Below are positions 5,966 to 9,017 of a DNA stretch of 9,017 nucleotides, one piece after another. Origin of the DNA: JAAYKT01 sp964408955 (lineage in GTDB: Bacteria; Bacillota; Clostridia; Lutisporales; Lutisporaceae). The position numbers and the translations under genes are program-made. The DNA is taken from positions 1-9,017 of the forward strand of contig CAYPBK010000068.1 in the NCBI GenBank assembly GCA_964408955.1. The letters are read 5' to 3'. Positions within the stretch are counted from its first letter, which is position 1. The number at the start of each line of letters is the position of its first letter. Under the pieces are notes generated by a model. The model ran no database searches. It was not told where the DNA came from and was given only the letters and a program-made list of their open reading frames with translations.

Positions 5966-6205
5966 TCAGTATTCGGGAAGTTCCAGTTTTCCTATTTCTA
6001 TCTCCGTCTTGTATAGATCAAAGATCTTATCAACACTATAGTGCCATACCTTTGTTTTCTCATCTTCCAGATAGGAGTATAAACTAGTTGAGTATAACTT
6101 TTCAATCGCTATGTTTTCATCTAGTTGATATTCTGTGGCAATCTTGTCTGTTACAGCTGCCACAATTATTGGGAGAATAGCAGAAAACTTTTCACTATCC
6201 ATCAT
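5966..6205 (-). CDS. Small conserved acidic protein, middle gene of the DUF3791 operon
   Basis: A 79-aa acidic soluble protein that I cannot assign to a named family. It begins with a helical stretch, SEKFSAILPIIVAAVTDKIA, and then has an LDENIAIEKLYSTSLYSYLE segment. The most distinctive part is KVWHYSVDKIFDLYKTEIE with an ELPEY end. Similar small proteins with a WHYS signature are, from memory, common beside DUF3791/DUF3990 genes in Clostridia. The start ATG overlaps the upstream stop (ATGA, 4 bp), with GGAAGGTGA upstream. A second ATG is the very next codon. Possibly a partner or regulator of a toxin-like neighbour, but nothing in the sequence shows activity. Confidence 0.75.
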   Translation of the reverse strand: MMDSEKFSAILPIIVAAVTDKIATEYQLDENIAIEKLYSTSLYSYLEDEKTKVWHYSVDKIFDLYKTEIEIGKLELPEY

Positions 6206-6510
6206 TTTTCACCTTCCAAAATTCTTTTGGCGACACTGAGTTCCCGATTTAATTCCTGTAGAATATCTTGCACGTGTTTTCGTTTTTCTAGGGTCTCTCT
6301 GAGTTCTTTAACTTTTTTCTCTTCCTTGCCTATATAGATTGTAACAACCTTTTTGCCGTCACGATAAGACAAATAATAATACTCATGTTTTCCTCTTTTT
6401 CGTATGCGCAGGGTGCCTTTTGGAAGCAATGACAGCTTTCGTTCATATCTTTCTTTTAACGCACTTATCCGCTTTGCTTCGTCAGCAATTAGATTTATAA
6501 CATAGCCCAT
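6202..6510 (-). CDS. Small basic coiled-coil protein with LPKG...YYYLSYRDGKKV motif, first gene of the DUF3791 operon
   Basis: A 102-aa basic protein in three parts: an N-terminal helix rich in charge (about 1-28), a short beta-rich core LPKGTLRIRKRGKHEYYYLS followed by YRDGKKVVTIYIGKE, and a long charged helix (about 66-100) likely to form a coiled coil. The core resembles small nucleic-acid-binding modules found in clostridial accessory operons, but I cannot name the family. The start at 6510 is preferred: GGTGAT, a match to the anti-Shine-Dalgarno, lies 4 nt upstream. The alternative ATG at 6531 would be only about 5 nt from the predicted transcription start. The 4-bp overlap with the next gene shows coupling. 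It probably acts with the two genes that follow. Confidence 0.75.
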   Translation of the reverse strand: MGYVINLIADEAKRISALKERYERKLSLLPKGTLRIRKRGKHEYYYLSYRDGKKVVTIYIGKEEKKVKELRETLEKRKHVQDILQELNRELSVAKRILEGEK

Positions 6511-6542
6511 AACAATCACCGTTAACATCATTTTCTTCTTAT

Positions 6543-6571
6543 ATTATACCCAACATAATTATGTAAATCAA
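6543..6571 (-). promoter_or_regulatory. Promoter of the DUF3791 operon
   Basis: TTGATT (6566-6571), a 17-bp spacer and a perfect TATAAT (6543-6548). The predicted start is near 6536. This gives a leader of about 26 nt to the preferred ATG at 6510. Confidence 0.82.
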
Positions 6572-6630
6572 GAATGATGTAGGGCATTAGAATCTTAAAA
6601 ATTCAAAGTACTTTAATAAGTTTCTTAATC

Positions 6631-7104
6631 CTATCGGTCAAGTCTGGTTAGCTGATCAACTCTTTTAAGCACATCTGGTATTCTGTTTTTACCTCTAAGA
6701 TTCTTTATAAAATTAAAAGCAAACTCCGGGTGAACTCCAATACTGCTTATATAAAGAGGCTTCTTACTGATGCCTCTATAAACAGCAATATAAGAGCTGC
6801 AACCTTTAAAATATGTTTTGGCCACTCCTATAACAGGAATTTTTCTCCCTAAAGATTCAAAAAGATATCCTCCAAGACCCATTCGCCCTCCATCTAACAT
6901 AACAAAGCTGTCAACAATAATTAAGTTGATTTCCTCTTTAATTAGGCTATATAAACTTAAAATGCACGGAAGCTCTCTTTTATAGAATTCTCCTGATATA
7001 TATTCATTTGTTGGCTCTACAATTTTACAATACTCGGAGATGACCTTTTCAACAGGGTCTGTCACAAATATTACACAACAGGCTTTTGCATAATTTTTGT
7101 AATA
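6631..7104 (-). pseudogene. nfi: Endonuclease V, N-terminally truncated
   Basis: An endonuclease V-like protein, whose family cleaves next to deaminated bases such as hypoxanthine. Seen from the GTG at 7065 (144 aa): the YISGEFYKRELPC block with the catalytic Glu (E31), LIIVDSFVMLDGG with the catalytic Asp (D52), RKIPVIGVAKT, and a C-terminal NFIKNLRGKNRIPDV...KRVDQLTR block. Homology extends upstream of that GTG as YYKNYAKACCVIFV to 7104. It then stops where the GGGGACGG repeat begins, so the first residues, including the DVxY motif with the first catalytic Asp, are gone. No good start codon or ribosome site precedes it, and the frame closes 9 codons further upstream. It is likely inactive, although a divergent short endonuclease V cannot be excluded. 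Its 3' end is duplicated at 5453-5545. Confidence 0.8.
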
Positions 7105-7133
7105 AGCATAGGGGACGGTTCTTTTTGCTTTTA
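7101..7133 (+). repeat. Half copy of the GGGGACGG repeat
   Basis: 33 nt that match 8893-8925 with one mismatch: AATAAGCAT, one variable base, then GGGGACGG...TTTTA. Only the left arm of the inverted repeat at 8904-8964 is present here. It abuts the broken 5' end of the endonuclease V gene. Confidence 0.88.
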
Positions 7134-7233
7134 TCCTTTATAACTGCCTTGTATTAGCTCTTCGCAAATCCTAAACTTTTTCCTTCCATAAGCATATCTA
7201 TGTCAATATTTTTTCAACACTCCTGTTTTTAAT

Positions 7234-7253
7234 CCTGACATATAGTTGTCAGG
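7234..7253. promoter_or_regulatory. Palindromic operator candidate upstream of the GyrI-like gene
   Basis: A perfect inverted repeat CCTGACA-TATAGT-TGTCAGG. A TATAAT follows at 7264-7269, while the -35 position 17 bp upstream reads only TATAGT and falls in the palindrome. This suits a regulator-dependent promoter. The WYL-domain protein encoded at 7965 is the obvious candidate ligand, by inference. Confidence 0.7.
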
Positions 7254-7308
7254 TATGCTTCTTTATAATTAAGTTATAAAATGAAATTAATTTAAGGAGG
7301 CAGTAAAA

Positions 7309-7767
7309 ATGGATTACAAAATAGAATTAACGAAAAAAACTGAACAACCTGTATTATCGGTAAGGACAAGGGCATCAGTAAATGAGCTTTCCGCATTATG
7401 CGGCAGAATTTTTACAGACATTGGGATGTATATCGGTGAATTAGGAGAGGAGCCCGCCGACGCTCCCTTTATAGCTTATTACAATTTGGATATGGATGAT
7501 TTGGACTTGGAAATAGGGTTTCCTGTATCAAAGACTTTAAAAGGAAAAGGAAATATCCTATCCGGCTCAATACCCGAAGGCAATCAAGTGTCCTGTATGC
7601 ATAAAGGCCCCTACTTAGCCACTGAGCCTGTTTATAATGCAATGATAGAATGGATTAATAAAAACGGATATGTGCCTACCGGTGCGGCTTACGAATTTTA
7701 CTATAACTCCCCGACTGATGTACCCGAAAGCGAGCTTCTTACAAAAATAGTATTTCCGTTGAAATAA
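7309..7767 (+). CDS. GyrI-like / AraC effector-binding domain protein
   Basis: A 152-aa stand-alone GyrI-like (effector-binding) domain with the usual two-fold beta-alpha-beta-beta layout. It begins with VLSVRTRASVNELS, followed by a short helix and PFIAYYNLDMDDLDLEIGFP. The second half carries SGSIPEGNQVSCMHKGPYLA, then a helix AMIEWINKNGY and the closing YEFYYNSP...ESELLTKIVFPLK. The acidic residue near the end (PESEL) is the position used by this family to contact cationic or hydrophobic ligands. Such domains bind small lipophilic molecules and buffer or signal toxins. There is no DNA-binding domain. AAGGAGG lies 8 nt before the ATG. It is followed by a strong terminator and then a WYL regulator, so the pair may form a small drug-responsive unit. 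Confidence 0.88.
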   Translation: MDYKIELTKKTEQPVLSVRTRASVNELSALCGRIFTDIGMYIGELGEEPADAPFIAYYNLDMDDLDLEIGFPVSKTLKGKGNILSGSIPEGNQVSCMHKGPYLATEPVYNAMIEWINKNGYVPTGAAYEFYYNSPTDVPESELLTKIVFPLK

Positions 7768-7784
7768 TCCGGCGTTGATTTATG

Positions 7785-7822
7785 GAATAAACCCGCAGCT
7801 GCCTTTGGCTGCGGGTTTATTC
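7785..7822 (+). terminator. Strong hairpin terminator after the GyrI-like gene
   Basis: A perfect 15-bp stem (GAATAAACCCGCAGC / GCTGCGGGTTTATTC) with an 8-nt loop, starting 17 nt after the stop. The 3' arm contains UUUAUU in place of a pure U run, so the tract is imperfect. It separates this gene from the WYL regulator. Confidence 0.8.
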
Positions 7823-7964
7823 TGTCTGAATATGGTGAAGCAGGCGACTATATTGTATAATAAAATAAGGAAGCGAAACCATTACAGAAATAGTTTTCGT
7901 TATTATTATAGATTAAGTATTCTTAAATTATCATAATTGATGTATTTAATGGGGCGGTGAAGAA

Positions 7965-8897
7965 TTGAAAACAGACAGATTAGTTTCTATCTTAGTCATG
8001 CTTTTGAGGAAAAGAAAGATTCAGGCAAAAGAGCTAGCAGAAATGTTTGAGGTGTCGACAAGAACGATTTTAAGAGATGTGGAAGCATTAAACCTCGCCG
8101 GTATACCCATAGTGACTTATCAAGGCGCCGGAGGCGGTATCGGTATAGCGGAAGGTTTTCGTCTGGATAAAACCGTCCTCACGGAAAGCGACATGGCCGG
8201 TATTTTTTCCACTATTAAAGGTGTAGGGAAAACTTTGCCGGATAGCAGGCATGAGATACTTATGGAAAAGCTTAAGAGTATATTATCCTCCTCTCAGTTA
8301 GAAATGATAAACTCCAAAGCAGACCAGCTTATCATTGATCCAACCCCTTGGGGAGAATACAAAGGCCTAAAGGAGAAAACCAAAGAAATACATAAGGCTA
8401 TTGAAAACAATAAGGAAATAGAATTTGAGTATACAAATGTTAACGGTAAATCTACTTATCGCAAGGTAGAACCGTACTCCTTGCTTCTAAAAAATCAAAG
8501 TTGGTATTTATATGGGTATTGTCATTTGAGAGAGGAGTTTCGCCTTTTTAAGCTGACAAGGATAGGTAATCTGAGGCAGTTAGATTCTATCTTTGTAAAG
8601 AAAGAAATCCGGATGGAGGAATACCCTTGGGAGGGGGAATGGCAGGAACCGGGTAATGTAGTGGCGTTGAAATTAGTTTTTGATAAGGAAATGGAAAGCA
8701 TTATAGCGGACCTTCCTGATATAAATATTATAAAGCTGGAGGACGGAAGGTTTCTGGCAGATGATTATATACCTGTTAGTCCCTGGATTTACAGCTTTAT
8801 TTTGAGCTTTGGTGATAAGGTGGAAGTTATCGACCCGCCTCATATCAGAGAAGAGATAAGAAAAATCGCAGAGAGGATAGCAAATAGATATAAATAA
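7965..8897 (+). CDS. WYL-domain transcriptional regulator (YafY/DeoR-like HTH)
   Basis: A 310-aa regulator. Residues about 1-60 form a winged helix: MKTDRLVSILVMLLRKRKIQ, then AKELAEMFEVSTRTILRDVE as the helix-turn-helix and a wing with GGGIGIAEGFRL. The WYL domain spans about 135-215; the signature reads SWYLYGYCHLREEFRLFKLT with W180-Y181-L182 and the conserved Arg/Phe/Arg positions after it. A C-terminal extension (about 230-305) is usual for the family. WYL domains sense ligands, sometimes nucleic acids. The start is TTG at 7965, preceded by GGGGCGGTGA; a TATAAT at 7856-7861 without a good -35 may be its -10. It likely controls the GyrI-like gene upstream through the palindrome at 7234-7253. 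Confidence 0.92.
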   Translation: MKTDRLVSILVMLLRKRKIQAKELAEMFEVSTRTILRDVEALNLAGIPIVTYQGAGGGIGIAEGFRLDKTVLTESDMAGIFSTIKGVGKTLPDSRHEILMEKLKSILSSSQLEMINSKADQLIIDPTPWGEYKGLKEKTKEIHKAIENNKEIEFEYTNVNGKSTYRKVEPYSLLLKNQSWYLYGYCHLREEFRLFKLTRIGNLRQLDSIFVKKEIRMEEYPWEGEWQEPGNVVALKLVFDKEMESIIADLPDINIIKLEDGRFLADDYIPVSPWIYSFILSFGDKVEVIDPPHIREEIRKIAERIANRYK

Positions 8898-8903
8898 GCA
8901 TTG

Positions 8904-8964
8904 GGGACGGTTCTTTTTGCTTTTAGCCGCTAAAATTGTCTTGAAAAGCAAAAAGAACCGTCCC
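8904..8964. repeat. Perfect 21-bp inverted repeat (GGGACGG element)
   Basis: The left arm 8904-8924 begins GGGACGGTTC and ends TTTT. The right arm 8944-8964 is its exact reverse complement, with a 19-nt spacer. It starts 6 nt after the WYL stop codon. No U-run follows the right arm on the plus strand, so it is not a classic terminator, although the RNA hairpin would be very stable. The shape is that of a REP- or MITE-like dispersed element, and similar sequences are familiar from clostridial genomes. The left arm recurs at 7112-7132. Confidence 0.9.
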
Positions 8965-9017
8965 GAGACCTGTGAAAAAGCAGGCTCTTTCCGGACCTTA
9001 GATTACAATATCCATAA

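Noticed and set aside
7150..7210. Short minus-strand frame ending MLMEGKSLGFAKS, possibly the tail of a lost gene
   Set aside because: About 20 codons only, without a recognisable family or an upstream continuation; the area more plausibly belongs to the regulatory region of the GyrI-like gene.
8673..8951. 92-codon minus-strand frame over the end of the WYL gene
   Set aside because: It is antisense to the WYL coding region and begins in the inverted repeat; no family features.
8904..8964. Intrinsic terminator of the WYL gene
   Set aside because: The stem is very stable but lacks a U-run after the 3' arm, and the arm recurs as a dispersed repeat, so it is listed as a repeat.

Overview
The window looks like a chromosomal stretch from an anaerobic, low-to-mid GC Firmicute, most likely a Clostridia member. 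The evidence is AGGAGG-type ribosome binding sites, sigma-A-like promoters, a SAM-I riboswitch, and an operon for direct homocysteine synthesis that is typical of strict anaerobes. No species is assigned.

Region 1 (about 1-3545, all minus strand) is one transcription unit. A promoter (3513-3541) leads into a SAM-I riboswitch aptamer (3367-3476) and an intrinsic terminator (3292-3324). Then come a DUF39/COG1900 homocysteine-biosynthesis protein (2045-3181), a small 2x[4Fe-4S] ferredoxin (1736-1942), a UPF0280/COG2122 ApbE-like protein (1021-1743) and methylenetetrahydrofolate reductase MetF (86-1000). The first three are the bacterial version of the anaerobic route that puts sulfide into an aspartate-semialdehyde-derived precursor to make homocysteine. 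MetF supplies the methyl group that turns homocysteine into methionine, and SAM closes the loop through the riboswitch. A degenerate 8-bp tandem repeat (1984-2039) sits between the DUF39 and ferredoxin genes.

Region 2 (about 3519-7136, minus strand) is a patchwork accessory region. It holds a frameshifted and truncated BRO/DinD-type antirepressor fragment (3519-3911) and a tRNA-Val(CAC)/tRNA-Ala(CGC) pair with its own promoter. It also holds a class II Fic protein (4287-5288), a short remnant of the 3' end of an endonuclease V gene (5453-5581) and a three-gene operon of small proteins including DUF3791 (5756-6510). The last member is a second endonuclease V gene that has lost its N-terminus (6631-7104). 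Comparing the two endonuclease V 3' ends shows that a 1186-bp segment carrying fic was inserted just downstream of the first copy, leaving a 6-bp direct repeat.

Region 3 (about 7101-8964, plus strand) holds a GyrI-like effector-binding protein (7309-7767) and a WYL-domain transcriptional regulator (7965-8897), probably a sensor/regulator pair. A 20-bp palindrome (7234-7253) ahead of the first gene is a likely operator. The pair is bracketed by two copies of a 33-nt sequence containing the GGGGACGG...CTTTT motif. The right-hand copy belongs to a perfect 21-bp inverted repeat (8904-8964), and the left-hand copy lies exactly where the endonuclease V gene is cut off.

No CRISPR array, rRNA, complete insertion sequence or replication origin is visible. 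Positions 1-85 and 8965-9017 contain no recognisable gene.
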